Assembly (NCBI GenBank): GCA_017627975.1
Contig: JAGAFT010000232.1
Location: 1-11,036 of the forward strand
Source: Oscillospiraceae bacterium
GTDB taxonomy: Bacteria; Bacillota_A; Clostridia; Oscillospirales; Oscillospiraceae
Direction of reading: 5' to 3'
Length of the DNA: 11,036 bases
The notes under the pieces are model-generated. The model had not been told where the DNA came from. It worked only from the letters and a program-made list of their open reading frames with translations, and ran no database searches. Of the stretch, positions 1 through 7,163 are shown piece by piece. The stretch's first letter is position 1. Every line of letters starts with the position of its first letter. Both the position numbers and the translations under genes were made by a program.

Positions 1-2
1 CC

Positions 3-965
3 CGCCAGGCCGGACGCCGGCGCGACAACACCGGCAATGCCCTGATGCTACTCGTCGCCGCCCTGTCCGGGCTGGCGGCCCTCATCGGCGTGCAGTTCTT
101 CCTGCCGGGACGCAATGCGCGCCGCATCTACAAGCAGCGCCTGTCCGGTGTCCTGATGTTTGTCCTGACGGTGAGTTCGTTGCTGCTTCTGGTCGCGATG
201 CTGGCAGGTCTGTGGTTCAAGTCGGCTCCGATCTTCGAGCACAACACACTCCGCGACCTGCTCTCCGGCACGGTGTGGAAACCCTCGCAGGGCCGTTTCG
301 GCTTCCAGCCTTTCATCAGCGGAACGCTAGCCGTGACGCTGATCGCCATCCTGATCGCCCTCCCCCTGTCGCTGCTCACGGCCATCTACCTGACCGAATA
401 CGCCCGTCCGCTGCTGCGGCGCATCATCAATCCGGCGCTGGACATCCTTGCGGCGCTCCCGTCGGTCATCTACGGCGTCTGGGGCATCCTGACGCTGATT
501 CCGCGCTTCGGGTATTCCCTGCTCACAGCCTCGCTAGTGCTCTCCGTGATGGTACTCCCGATCCTGATCAGCCTGTTCGTTGAGATCTTCTCCACCGTGT
601 CGCAGGACCTGCGCGACGCTTCTACCGCCCTGGGCGCCACCCACTGGCAGACGACGCGCAAAGTCGTCGTGCGCAAAAGCCTGCCGGGCATCTTTGCCGC
701 AGTCGTGCTCGCCCTGTCCAAATGCGTGGGCGAGACCATCGCCGTGATGATGGTGTGCGGATGCCTCCCGTATGCGCCGGGCTCGCTGCGGGATCCATTC
801 TATACGCTGCCGGCCCTGATCGGCAACAACTACGGAGAGATGGCCTCCATCCCGCTTTATGAGTCCGCCATCATGTTCGCGGCCCTGCTGCTCCTGCTGA
901 TCGTGCTGGCTTTCAATATCCTTTCGCGCGTGATCCTGTATCGCATTGAAAAGAACAATTCCTGA
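3..965 (+). CDS. pstC: PstC-type ABC transporter permease, 5' partial
   Basis: Inner-membrane permease of a phosphate-type (PstSCAB) ABC importer, forming the channel as a heterodimer with PstA. The reading frame is open to the left edge. The first ATG (45) lies inside a hydrophobic stretch with in-frame coding sequence before it, so the true start is probably outside the window. Seen in the protein: an extra N-terminal hydrophobic segment (about nt 42-105), a second helix (about nt 150-215), then the permease core. The core has the Pst-type PSVIYG motif (nt 459-476) and an EAA cytoplasmic loop reading TALGATHWQTTRKVVV (from nt 624), which contacts the ATPase. The stop lies 3 nt before pstA, so the genes are co-transcribed. 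The family is clear. The substrate is less so, because sulfate-activation genes follow in the same operon and the binding-protein gene is not visible. Confidence 0.9.
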   Translation, partial: RQAGRRRDNTGNALMLLVAALSGLAALIGVQFFLPGRNARRIYKQRLSGVLMFVLTVSSLLLLVAMLAGLWFKSAPIFEHNTLRDLLSGTVWKPSQGRFGFQPFISGTLAVTLIAILIALPLSLLTAIYLTEYARPLLRRIINPALDILAALPSVIYGVWGILTLIPRFGYSLLTASLVLSVMVLPILISLFVEIFSTVSQDLRDASTALGATHWQTTRKVVVRKSLPGIFAAVVLALSKCVGETIAVMMVCGCLPYAPGSLRDPFYTLPALIGNNYGEMASIPLYESAIMFAALLLLLIVLAFNILSRVILYRIEKNNS

Positions 966-968
966 TCT

Positions 969-1823
969 ATGGACAAGAAATGGCAGGCCAAACATATTGA
1001 AGAAGCCGTGATGCACGTCTTAATGGTGCTCGCCGCGCTGGTGGTAGTCGGCGTGGTGCTGAGCATCGTCTGGACGGTCTTCTCCCACGGGATCGAGGCT
1101 CTCTCCTGGGAGATGGTCTCGCGCGTGCCCGGCAAGGAATGGAACACGGAGGATGACGGCGGATTCCTCAATGCGATCCTCGGATCACTGTGGGTGGTGC
1201 TGCCGGCGGCCGTGGCCGGCGCCTGCATCAGTATCCCCGTCGTCTTCTATATGACGATGTACAAGCGCCGCTCCGACAAGTTCTCCTACATAGCCCGGCT
1301 GGCTTATGACATACTCTACGGCATCCCGAGCATCGTCTATGGCGCCTTCGCGTTCATGGTGATGGTCTGGGTGGGCATGCGCGCCTCTACCCTGGGGGGC
1401 ATCCTGGTGACTACGCTGCTGATCATCCCGATCATGGTGCGTTCCGGCGACGAGATCGCCAAGACCGTTCCCGACGAGATGATAGATGCCGCGTATTCGC
1501 TCGGCGCCACCAAATGGGAGACGCTCAAGGTCCTGCTGCGCCAAGTGCTTCCGGGCATGGTCACGGCTTTCCTGCTCGCCATCGGCAAGGCCATCGGCGA
1601 TGCCGCCGCCGTGATGTTCACGGCCGGATTCTCCGACCGGATGGCAGGCTCGCTGTCCGACCCAACCGCTACGCTTCCGCTCGCGATCTTCAACTGGATC
1701 ACGATGCCCGATCCGTTCCCGGACAGGGCTTATGCGGCGGCCTTGGTGCTGACCGTCATCGTGCTGCTCCTGAGCCTCGGGAGCCGACGAATCACCCGCC
1801 GGTTGACCCGGCACAACCGCTAA
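969..1823 (+). CDS. pstA: PstA-type ABC transporter permease
   Basis: Second inner-membrane permease of the Pst-type importer, 284 aa, a normal length for PstA. About six hydrophobic segments are visible: residues 14-37, 70-95, 113-135, 142-157, 195-220 and 255-271. The Pst-characteristic PSIVYG sits at 120-125 and mirrors PSVIYG in the partner permease. The EAA loop SLGATKWETLKVLL (177-190) is followed by LPGMVTAFLLAIGKAIGD, the usual coupling helix for the ATPase. The ATG at 969 was chosen because it lies 3 nt after the pstC stop and gives a typical short cytoplasmic N-terminus. pstB follows after 6 nt. Family assignment is firm; transport of phosphate rather than sulfate or another oxyanion is inferred from family only. 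Confidence 0.92.
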   Translation: MDKKWQAKHIEEAVMHVLMVLAALVVVGVVLSIVWTVFSHGIEALSWEMVSRVPGKEWNTEDDGGFLNAILGSLWVVLPAAVAGACISIPVVFYMTMYKRRSDKFSYIARLAYDILYGIPSIVYGAFAFMVMVWVGMRASTLGGILVTTLLIIPIMVRSGDEIAKTVPDEMIDAAYSLGATKWETLKVLLRQVLPGMVTAFLLAIGKAIGDAAAVMFTAGFSDRMAGSLSDPTATLPLAIFNWITMPDPFPDRAYAAALVLTVIVLLLSLGSRRITRRLTRHNR

Positions 1824-1829
1824 CCGATT

Positions 1830-2606
1830 ATGCAAGAAACAAATCCAACCAACGCATTGGTCGTCCAAGGCCTCGACGTGCACATCGAAGGCGATCACAT
1901 CCTCAAGCACGTGGATGTCACCTTCCCGGCCAATCGTATCACCTGCATCGTGGGGCCGTCCGGCTGTGGCAAAAGCACGCTCCTGCGCTCGCTGAACCGC
2001 CTGACGGAGAATATCGACAATTTCCTGATATCAGGCCGGATCCTGATCGGCGGGCAGGACATCGTCCAGGCCCGTGACGCCGAACTGATCGAACTCCGGC
2101 GTCGCGTGGGGCTCGTCCCTCAACGGCCCTGCCCGCTGCCCATGTCCATCTTCGACAACGTCGCCTACGGATGCCGCATCCACGGCATGCATCGCCGCAA
2201 GGCCGAGATGGCCGAGACGGTCGAACGCTACCTCACGGAAGTAGGGCTCTGGGACGAAGTCAAGGACAGGCTGAACAAGTCGGCCCAGAAGCTGTCCATC
2301 GGCCAGCAGCAGCGACTCTGCCTGGCGCGAAGCCTGGCCGTGGAGCCGGAGTTCATCCTGGCAGACGAGGCCACGAGCGCTCTCGATCCCGTGTCCAGCA
2401 AGACGGTCGAGGATCTGTTCGTGCGCCTCAAGAAGAAATACACCATCATCATGGTCACACACACCCTGCGGCAGGCACAGCGCATCGCGGACAATGCCGT
2501 GTTCCTCTACCTGGGAGAAGTCGTCGAGAGCGGCGACGCCGCACAGGTCTTCGAGCATCCGCGCGAAGAGGTGACCCGCAACTATCTGTCCGGAACCATC
2601 AGTTAG
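1830..2606 (+). CDS. pstB: PstB-type ABC transporter ATP-binding protein
   Basis: Cytoplasmic ATPase that powers the PstCA permease pair, 258 aa, full length. Walker A is GPSGCGKST (42-50). The Q-loop glutamine is in VGLVPQRPCPLPMSIFDNVA (Q98). The signature is LSIGQQQR (155-162), Walker B and catalytic Glu are ILADEATSALDP (D179, E180), and the switch His is in MVTHTLRQ (H211). The Q-loop region and the QQQRLC-LAR run are Pst-like, and the C-terminal YLGEVVESGDAAQVFEHP is the usual PstB ending. Two positions depart from the textbook protein: LSIGQ instead of LSGGQ, and DEAT instead of DEPT. These resemble a PstB side-branch rather than inactivation, since all nucleotide-binding residues remain. 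The gene is 6 nt after pstA and 9 nt before cysD, with no room for a separate promoter. Confidence 0.92.
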   Translation: MQETNPTNALVVQGLDVHIEGDHILKHVDVTFPANRITCIVGPSGCGKSTLLRSLNRLTENIDNFLISGRILIGGQDIVQARDAELIELRRRVGLVPQRPCPLPMSIFDNVAYGCRIHGMHRRKAEMAETVERYLTEVGLWDEVKDRLNKSAQKLSIGQQQRLCLARSLAVEPEFILADEATSALDPVSSKTVEDLFVRLKKKYTIIMVTHTLRQAQRIADNAVFLYLGEVVESGDAAQVFEHPREEVTRNYLSGTIS

Positions 2607-2615
2607 CAACAAACC

Positions 2616-3521
2616 ATGAGTCATCATCTTACCCATCTCAAAGAACTCGAGGCGGAGTCTATCCATATCCTGCGGGAAGTGGCCGCCCAGTTCGAGAAAC
2701 CCTGTATCCTCTTCTCGGGCGGCAAGGACTCCATCGTACTGACTTACCTGGCCTGGAAAGCCTTCTATCCCGCACGCCTCCCCCTCCCGCTGGTCCACAT
2801 TGACACCGGACACAATTTCCCGGAGACCCTGACCTATCGCGACGCGCTCGTGGAGAAGCTCGGCGCCGACCTGGTGGTCGGCTACGTGCAGCAGTCCATC
2901 GACGAAGGCAAGGTGCGCGAGGAGACGGGCTACAACGCCTCCCGCAACAAACTACAGACCGTTACCCTGCTGGACACCCTCGCTGCGCACAAGTTCGACT
3001 GCGCGTGCGGCGGGGCTCGCCGCGACGAGGAGAAGGCGCGCGCCAAGGAGCGCATCTTCTCGCACCGCGACGAATTCGGACAGTGGAACCCCAAGAACCA
3101 GCGCCCCGAACTCTGGAACATCTACAACGCCAAGAAGGATATCGGCGAGCACTTCCGCGCCTTCCCGATCAGCAACTGGACCGAAATGGACGTCTGGCAG
3201 TACATCTACCAGCAAGGCATCGAACTGCCTTCGCTCTACTATACCCACAGGCGCAGGTGCTTCCAACGGGACGGACAGTGGCTGGCCGCCGATCCCCCTT
3301 TCATCCCCCGCAGGCCGGAGGAAGAAGTCGTGGAACTAGAGGTGCGCTGCCGGACCATCGGCGACGTGACCTGCACCGGGCTTACCCGCTCCCATGCCCA
3401 TGCGCTGGAGGACATCATCGACGAGATTGCGGCGTCCCGCGTGACCGAGCGCGGCGGCCGTGCAGACGACAAGCGCTCCGAGACCGCGATGGAAGACCGT
3501 AAGAAACAAGGCTATTTTTAA
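2616..3521 (+). CDS. cysD: Sulfate adenylyltransferase subunit 2 (ATP sulfurylase small subunit)
   Basis: Catalytic subunit of ATP sulfurylase. It joins sulfate to ATP to give adenosine 5'-phosphosulfate (APS) and pyrophosphate, driven by GTP hydrolysis in CysN. The protein is 301 aa, the usual CysD length. The PP-loop of the N-type ATP pyrophosphatase fold is FSGGKDSIVL (33-42), followed by HIDTGHNFPET. The central block GGARRDEEKARAKERIFSHR and NPKNQRPELWNIYN is nearly diagnostic of CysD, as is the end KKQGYF. It lies 9 nt after pstB and 3 nt before cysN, the usual cysDN order. The cytoplasmic CysDN complex acts directly after sulfate uptake, which makes the linkage to the ABC transporter noteworthy. 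Confidence 0.97.
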   Translation: MSHHLTHLKELEAESIHILREVAAQFEKPCILFSGGKDSIVLTYLAWKAFYPARLPLPLVHIDTGHNFPETLTYRDALVEKLGADLVVGYVQQSIDEGKVREETGYNASRNKLQTVTLLDTLAAHKFDCACGGARRDEEKARAKERIFSHRDEFGQWNPKNQRPELWNIYNAKKDIGEHFRAFPISNWTEMDVWQYIYQQGIELPSLYYTHRRRCFQRDGQWLAADPPFIPRRPEEEVVELEVRCRTIGDVTCTGLTRSHAHALEDIIDEIAASRVTERGGRADDKRSETAMEDRKKQGYF

Positions 3522-3524
3522 TCT

Positions 3525-4802
3525 ATGCAGAACAAAGGATATCTCGATATGCAGCTGCTCCGCTTCACGACGGCGGGCAGCGTGGACGACGGCAAGAGCA
3601 CGCTCATCGGGCGGCTGCTCTATGACTCCAAATCCATTTTCGAAGACCAGCTGGAAGCGGTCGAAGAGGCCTCCCGGAGCCGCGGGAACGAAGAGGTCAA
3701 CCTGGCCCTGCTGACTGACGGCCTGCGGGCCGAACGCGAGCAGGGCATCACCATCGACGTGGCCTACCGCTACTTCGCCACGCCCCGGCGCAAGTTCATC
3801 ATCGCAGACACCCCCGGCCATATCCAGTACACGCGCAACATGGTCACGGGCGCGAGCACGGCGGACCTGGCCGTGATCCTCGTGGACGCACGCCATGGCC
3901 TGATGGAGCAGACTGCCCGCCACAGCTACGTCGCTTCGCTCCTGGCCATCCCGGAAGTCGTCGTCGCCATCAACAAGATGGACCTGGTGGACTTCTCCGA
4001 GACCGTCTATAAACAGATCTGCTCGGACTACGGCACCCTGCTCGCCCGCTTCGGCCTGCAGTTCCGCCACGTGACCTTCATCCCCCTCTGCGCCAAGGAG
4101 GGAGACAACGTCGTCACGCGTTCGCAGCGGATGCCCTGGTACGGCGGGCCGGCGTTGTTGGAGTTCCTGGAGACGGTCGCGCTGCCCGAAGAGGCGGCGA
4201 ACCGGCTGCGCCTGCCCGTGCAGTACGTCATCCGGCCGATCTCGGACCGGTTCCCGGATTTCCGGGGCTATGCCGGGCTGATCGCGGAGGGAGCCTTGCG
4301 GCCCGGGGCCCAGGTCAAGGTCTATCCGTCGGAGATGGTATCCACAGTCAAGGATATCTACCTGGGCGACAAGACGCTGGAGAGCGCCGTGGCGGACCAG
4401 TCCGTCTGCGTCACGCTCACGGATGACATCGATATCAGCCGGGGTGACGTGATTGTCTCAAAGGAGGGCAATCAGCCCGGCGTGGGACAGGACTTCGCCG
4501 TGGACGTATGCTGGCTGCGCAACAGTCCGCTCGTGTGCGGCAAGCGCTACACCGTCCGCCATGCCACCCAGGAAGTGGTCGGCATTGTCAAGGAAATCGA
4601 ATACAAAGTCGACATCAACACCCAGGAGCGTCTCTATGACGCAGAGCAGCTGACGATGAACGACATCGCCCGCATACACCTCAGGACAGCCTCCCCGCTG
4701 GTCTGGGATTCCTACCGGGAGAGCCGCACGATGGGTTCGCTCATCTTTATCGACGCGTCCAACGACACCGTTGGCGCAGGCATGATTGCAGGAGAATACT
4801 GA
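3525..4802 (+). CDS. cysN: Sulfate adenylyltransferase subunit 1 (ATP sulfurylase GTPase subunit)
   Basis: Regulatory GTPase subunit that couples GTP hydrolysis to APS synthesis by CysD, 425 aa. It is built like an EF-Tu-type translation GTPase: G1 loop GSVDDGKST (18-26), switch I area GITIDVAYRYF (74-84), DTPGH (95-99) and NKMD (150-153), then two beta-barrel domains from about residue 205 to the end. There is no C-terminal APS kinase (CysC) domain, unlike CysNC/NodQ fusions. That agrees with the APS-type reductase encoded next. The ATG at 3525 is 3 nt after the cysD stop; a second in-frame ATG at 3549 also precedes the G1 loop and cannot be excluded. The stop falls 1 nt before the preferred cysH start. 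Confidence 0.96.
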   Translation: MQNKGYLDMQLLRFTTAGSVDDGKSTLIGRLLYDSKSIFEDQLEAVEEASRSRGNEEVNLALLTDGLRAEREQGITIDVAYRYFATPRRKFIIADTPGHIQYTRNMVTGASTADLAVILVDARHGLMEQTARHSYVASLLAIPEVVVAINKMDLVDFSETVYKQICSDYGTLLARFGLQFRHVTFIPLCAKEGDNVVTRSQRMPWYGGPALLEFLETVALPEEAANRLRLPVQYVIRPISDRFPDFRGYAGLIAEGALRPGAQVKVYPSEMVSTVKDIYLGDKTLESAVADQSVCVTLTDDIDISRGDVIVSKEGNQPGVGQDFAVDVCWLRNSPLVCGKRYTVRHATQEVVGIVKEIEYKVDINTQERLYDAEQLTMNDIARIHLRTASPLVWDSYRESRTMGSLIFIDASNDTVGAGMIAGEY

Positions 4803-4803
4803 T

Positions 4804-5535
4804 ATGACCCAAGAAGAAAAGATCGCGCTCGCCGCGGCAAAGAACGCGGAGCTGCTCGCGCTCGGGCGCGAGGAAGGCACGCAGGCGGCCATCCGCTGGG
4901 CACTCGGCACTTTCGGGCGCCGGGCGGCCCTGTCCTCCAGCCTGAGCCTGGAAGACCAGACCGTCACGCAGCTGATGGTCGCGGCGGACAAGGAGGACAC
5001 CCGGGTGTTTACCCTGGACACGGGAAGGCAGTTCCCGGAGACTTATGAGTTGATCGACCGTACGGAGATGACCTACGGGATCCGGATCGAAGTCTTCTTT
5101 CCGGATTTCCAGAAGGTCCAGGAGATGGTGCGTGAGCACGGCATCAACCTCTTCTATGACAGCATTGAGTTGCGCCACCTGTGCTGCGGTATCCGCAAGA
5201 TAGAGCCCCTGAAAAGGGCCCTGGATGGCGTAGAAGTGTGGATCACGGGACTGCGCCGCAGCCAAAGCGTCACGCGCGCACACATGCGGATGGTCGAGTA
5301 CGATGCGGACGACGACGTATTGAAACTCAATCCCCTGCTGCTCTGGTCCGAGCAGGATGTCAAAGACTACGTGCGCGCGAATGCCATCCCCTACAACAAA
5401 TTGCACGACCAGGGGTTTCCGAGCATCGGCTGCCAACCCTGCACCCGTGCGGTCCGGCCTGGCGAGGACGTCCGGGCAGGCCGGTGGTGGTGGGAAGATC
5501 CCGACAAGCGGGAATGCGGCCTGCACGCCAGATAG
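4804..5535 (+). CDS. cysH: Assimilatory APS reductase (iron-sulfur CysH type)
   Basis: Thioredoxin-dependent cytoplasmic reductase that turns APS into sulfite and AMP, 243 aa. Seen: the PP-loop-like SSSLSLEDQ, DTGRQFPETYEL, and four cysteines arranged as CC (127-128) and CxxC (210, 213), the ligand pattern for a [4Fe-4S] cluster. WITGLRRSQSVTR and a C-terminal ECGLH (Cys238), which carries the nucleophile that takes the sulfite, are also present. In this family the CC...CxxC set marks enzymes that use APS; PAPS reductases such as E. coli CysH lack it. The start is taken at ATG 4804, 1 nt after the cysN stop, as fits the tight spacing of the operon. An ATG at 4786 would overlap cysN and add six residues. 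It is the last gene of the six-gene run; no sulfite reductase follows. Confidence 0.95.
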   Translation: MTQEEKIALAAAKNAELLALGREEGTQAAIRWALGTFGRRAALSSSLSLEDQTVTQLMVAADKEDTRVFTLDTGRQFPETYELIDRTEMTYGIRIEVFFPDFQKVQEMVREHGINLFYDSIELRHLCCGIRKIEPLKRALDGVEVWITGLRRSQSVTRAHMRMVEYDADDDVLKLNPLLLWSEQDVKDYVRANAIPYNKLHDQGFPSIGCQPCTRAVRPGEDVRAGRWWWEDPDKRECGLHAR

Positions 5536-5567
5536 TATCAGCGAAAAAAAAGCATATTTGTCCCGGC

Positions 5568-5672
5568 CTGAAAAAGTCCTGCCCGATCTCGGTCATGGCC
5601 CTGCTGGCCCTTTCCGCTGCGGTCTGCCAGGCCCAGTCGGAGGAGCCCGCACTACACGACCCTCTGGAGTGA
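5568..5672 (+). pseudogene. Signal-peptide remnant of a lost secreted protein
   Basis: The convergent gap 5536-5697 is not blank. One frame reads LKKSCPISVMALLALSAAVC followed by QAQ, then about ten residues and a stop (5670-5672). Lys-Lys, a hydrophobic core and an Ala-x-Ala-like cleavage region ending in QAQ is the pattern of a Bacteroidetes secretory signal peptide. The expected start codon is CTG (5568) rather than ATG; an internal ATG lies at 5595. CATATTTG, one base off the -7 consensus TAnnTTTG, sits 7 nt before the CTG. I read this as the 5' end of a decayed periplasmic or secreted protein gene; a tiny secreted peptide is the alternative. Chance similarity cannot be ruled out at this length. 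Confidence 0.35.
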
Positions 5673-5697
5673 TATCCCCAAGACTTCTGTCCGGTAA

Positions 5698-6564
5698 TCA
5701 GTGCTGTTTCCTCAAGCGGCCGGAACGCGCCTTCGCCTCTGTGTCTTCGGATTCATCGTATCCGTCATAGGGTGCCTCGGGGTCATGGACCCTTGGCTTG
5801 CGTCGCAGGGAATTGCACACCTCATCGCTATGGGCGAAGGCCCAGTCCAGGTCATCCGTCCATCCGGTATGGCCGGTGATGATGAGTGGCGAGAGGCCCC
5901 GGCTTCGCAGCCTGTTCTCCAGATCCGCCAGGGAGCGCCTGGCCAGTTTGTTGTCCACGGCCAGGACATTGATGAAGCTATAGCCGCCATCGGCCCCGAA
6001 CCATAGGGTGTCTCCGGTGAAAAGATACTTGTCATCAATGAGATAGACCATGTGGCCGAGCGTATGCCCTGGGACCAGGAAGGCTTCCACCTTGACGTTC
6101 CCGATGGTGAACACGTCACCGTCCTGCAACAGATGGCGGGGGTTGTCGATATAGACCTGCGGGAGTGTGTAGCAGCCGAAGAATACCTTCCGGCGGACCT
6201 CACCGGTAAGGTAGCGGTTCTCGATTTCGCCGATATGCAGGGTGGCGTGCGAGAGGAGTCCGTCGCTGTCCCTTTCCAGCGCGCCCACATGATCCGTATC
6301 CTGGTGGGTGATCAGCACGTCTTGGATGTCTGAGGGATCGATGTCCAGCCAGGACATTTTCTCGGCCAGACGGTCATAGTTGTATCCCGCATCTATCATG
6401 ATGGTGGTGCCGTCCTTGGTATAGAAGAAGATATTGGCGATCCATTCGCGGATGCAGGAAACGTGCTCGTCTATGCGGCCCGTGTTCAGGGGCTTGAAGA
6501 TCTCCTTGCCGCGATAGATGCGCGACATGGCTTTCTTTTGGAATTGCGATGCTTTTCTGGACAT
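5698..6564 (-). CDS. Metallo-beta-lactamase-fold hydrolase
   Basis: Probable cytoplasmic metal-dependent hydrolase of the MBL superfamily, 288 aa, with no signal peptide. The metal-site motif is THQDTDHVG (His87, Asp89, Asp91, His92), an HxDxDH variant of the common HxHxDH found in several lactonase-like members. Further ligands are GHTLGH (His167), FTGDTLW (Asp185) and ITGHTGW (His232), so the site looks complete apart from the His-to-Asp change. The C-terminal 30 residues are charged and probably disordered. The start at 6564 gives an N-terminus rich in Lys/Arg; a second ATG at 6528 is equally possible. It lies 17 nt downstream of the minus-strand membrane-protein gene, so the two are likely one transcript. 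The substrate cannot be told from sequence: thioester, lactone and phosphodiester hydrolases share these motifs. Confidence 0.85.
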   Translation of the reverse strand: MSRKASQFQKKAMSRIYRGKEIFKPLNTGRIDEHVSCIREWIANIFFYTKDGTTIMIDAGYNYDRLAEKMSWLDIDPSDIQDVLITHQDTDHVGALERDSDGLLSHATLHIGEIENRYLTGEVRRKVFFGCYTLPQVYIDNPRHLLQDGDVFTIGNVKVEAFLVPGHTLGHMVYLIDDKYLFTGDTLWFGADGGYSFINVLAVDNKLARRSLADLENRLRSRGLSPLIITGHTGWTDDLDWAFAHSDEVCNSLRRKPRVHDPEAPYDGYDESEDTEAKARSGRLRKQH

Positions 6565-6581
6565 GGGGTGTCGTTTCTTTT

Positions 6582-7079
6582 TCAGTCAATGGTACAAACC
6601 CACGCCGCAAGTGCCGATGCCGCGGGGAAAATGACGAGAAGTTTCAACAGCTGGCTTTTCAGGTTGAATCCGTACTTCCTGCCATCGAATACGCTCTCCA
6701 CCTCGGGATAGAAATGCTGGAAGAACCGGAATCTGCAGAGAAGGAACCAGTCGATGAATATCATGTCATAAGCTTTGTAGACGGTGAATATGATCAGAAA
6801 CCTTGTGAAGAATTCAGCGAACGTGAACCCCTCTCTGAATCCGTCCCAGATCGAAACCACACCCACACCTATTATCGTCAGGATACTTATGGCCATCAGC
6901 ACCCAGCCAATCGTCCTCGCACCGTAAAACAATTCTTCCGTCCTCGTCCGGATGACTTCCTGCGCTTCCTGCGGCGCAGAAGAGAAAAGCTTCTTATCCT
7001 GAATGAACACCACAGCCGAAAGCAGCATCAAGGTGATAGCCGCACAAAAAGCGATTGCAAGAAATATCGTTAAAAGCAT
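6582..7079 (-). CDS. Four-helix integral membrane protein of unknown function
   Basis: A 165-aa hydrophobic protein with four likely membrane helices at about residues 2-26, 55-78, 88-114 and 143-163. No domain with a known function is recognised. A conserved-looking block follows helix three: FIDWFLLCRFRFFQHFYPEV, rich in aromatic and charged residues. The ATG at 7079 was chosen because a longer in-frame reading to 7241 would cross a -7-type promoter box (7102-7109) and overlap the start of the opposite gene; it also places a hydrophobic helix at the N-terminus. It is first in a two-gene unit with the MBL hydrolase and is divergent from the ATC-hydrolase-family gene. The arrangement suggests that it works with the hydrolase, but that is inference. 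Confidence 0.75.
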   Translation of the reverse strand: MLLTIFLAIAFCAAITLMLLSAVVFIQDKKLFSSAPQEAQEVIRTRTEELFYGARTIGWVLMAISILTIIGVGVVSIWDGFREGFTFAEFFTRFLIIFTVYKAYDMIFIDWFLLCRFRFFQHFYPEVESVFDGRKYGFNLKSQLLKLLVIFPAASALAAWVCTID

Positions 7080-7101
7080 AATCTGTTTTTTTTTGTGAGA
7101 A

Positions 7102-7109
7102 CAAAGGTA
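7102..7109 (-). promoter_or_regulatory. Bacteroidetes-type -7 box for the membrane protein/MBL unit
   Basis: On the minus strand the sequence is TACCTTTG, an exact match to TAnnTTTG. It lies 22 nt upstream of the ATG at 7079, a normal leader length. No good TTTG-like -33 element is seen at the expected 19-21 nt; that position (about 7129-7132) falls in a dyad. Confidence 0.5.
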
Positions 7110-7119
7110 GGGAAATGCT

Positions 7120-7138
7120 TTCGCAACCCGGTTGCAAA
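7120..7138. promoter_or_regulatory. Dyad (candidate operator) between divergent genes
   Basis: GCAACC-C-GGTTGC (7123-7135) is a perfect inverted repeat with 6-bp arms and a 1-bp centre. Two flanking T/A pairs extend it with one mismatch to 7120-7138. It sits where the -33 elements of both divergent promoters should lie (about 7126-7129 for the plus gene, 7129-7132 for the minus gene). A dimeric regulator bound here could control both directions. No regulator gene is adjacent. Confidence 0.45.
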
Positions 7139-7148
7139 CCATTCTTCG

Positions 7149-7156
7149 TATTTTTG
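7149..7156 (+). promoter_or_regulatory. Bacteroidetes-type -7 box for the ATC-hydrolase-family gene
   Basis: TATTTTTG matches TAnnTTTG exactly. It ends only 7 nt before the ATG at 7164, so the transcript would have a leader of a few bases or the true start is the in-frame ATG at 7191. The -33 position is occupied by the dyad centred on 7129. Confidence 0.45.
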
Positions 7157-7163
7157 CAGTGTT

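Noticed and set aside
2031..2813. Long open frame of 260 codons on the minus strand opposite pstB/cysD
   Set aside because: It is an antisense shadow of two clearly conserved genes in GC-rich DNA, with no recognisable motifs; the same holds for 1185-1910, 3336-4070 and 4747-5526.
5595..5616. Rho-independent terminator after cysH, from the GGCC-CTGCT-GGCC repeat
   Set aside because: The stem is only 4 bp and no T-run follows; I see no convincing terminator in this gap.
7095..7163. Longer N-terminus for the ATC-hydrolase-family gene
   Set aside because: The extra 23 residues would be encoded by the promoter boxes and dyad and do not look like family sequence.
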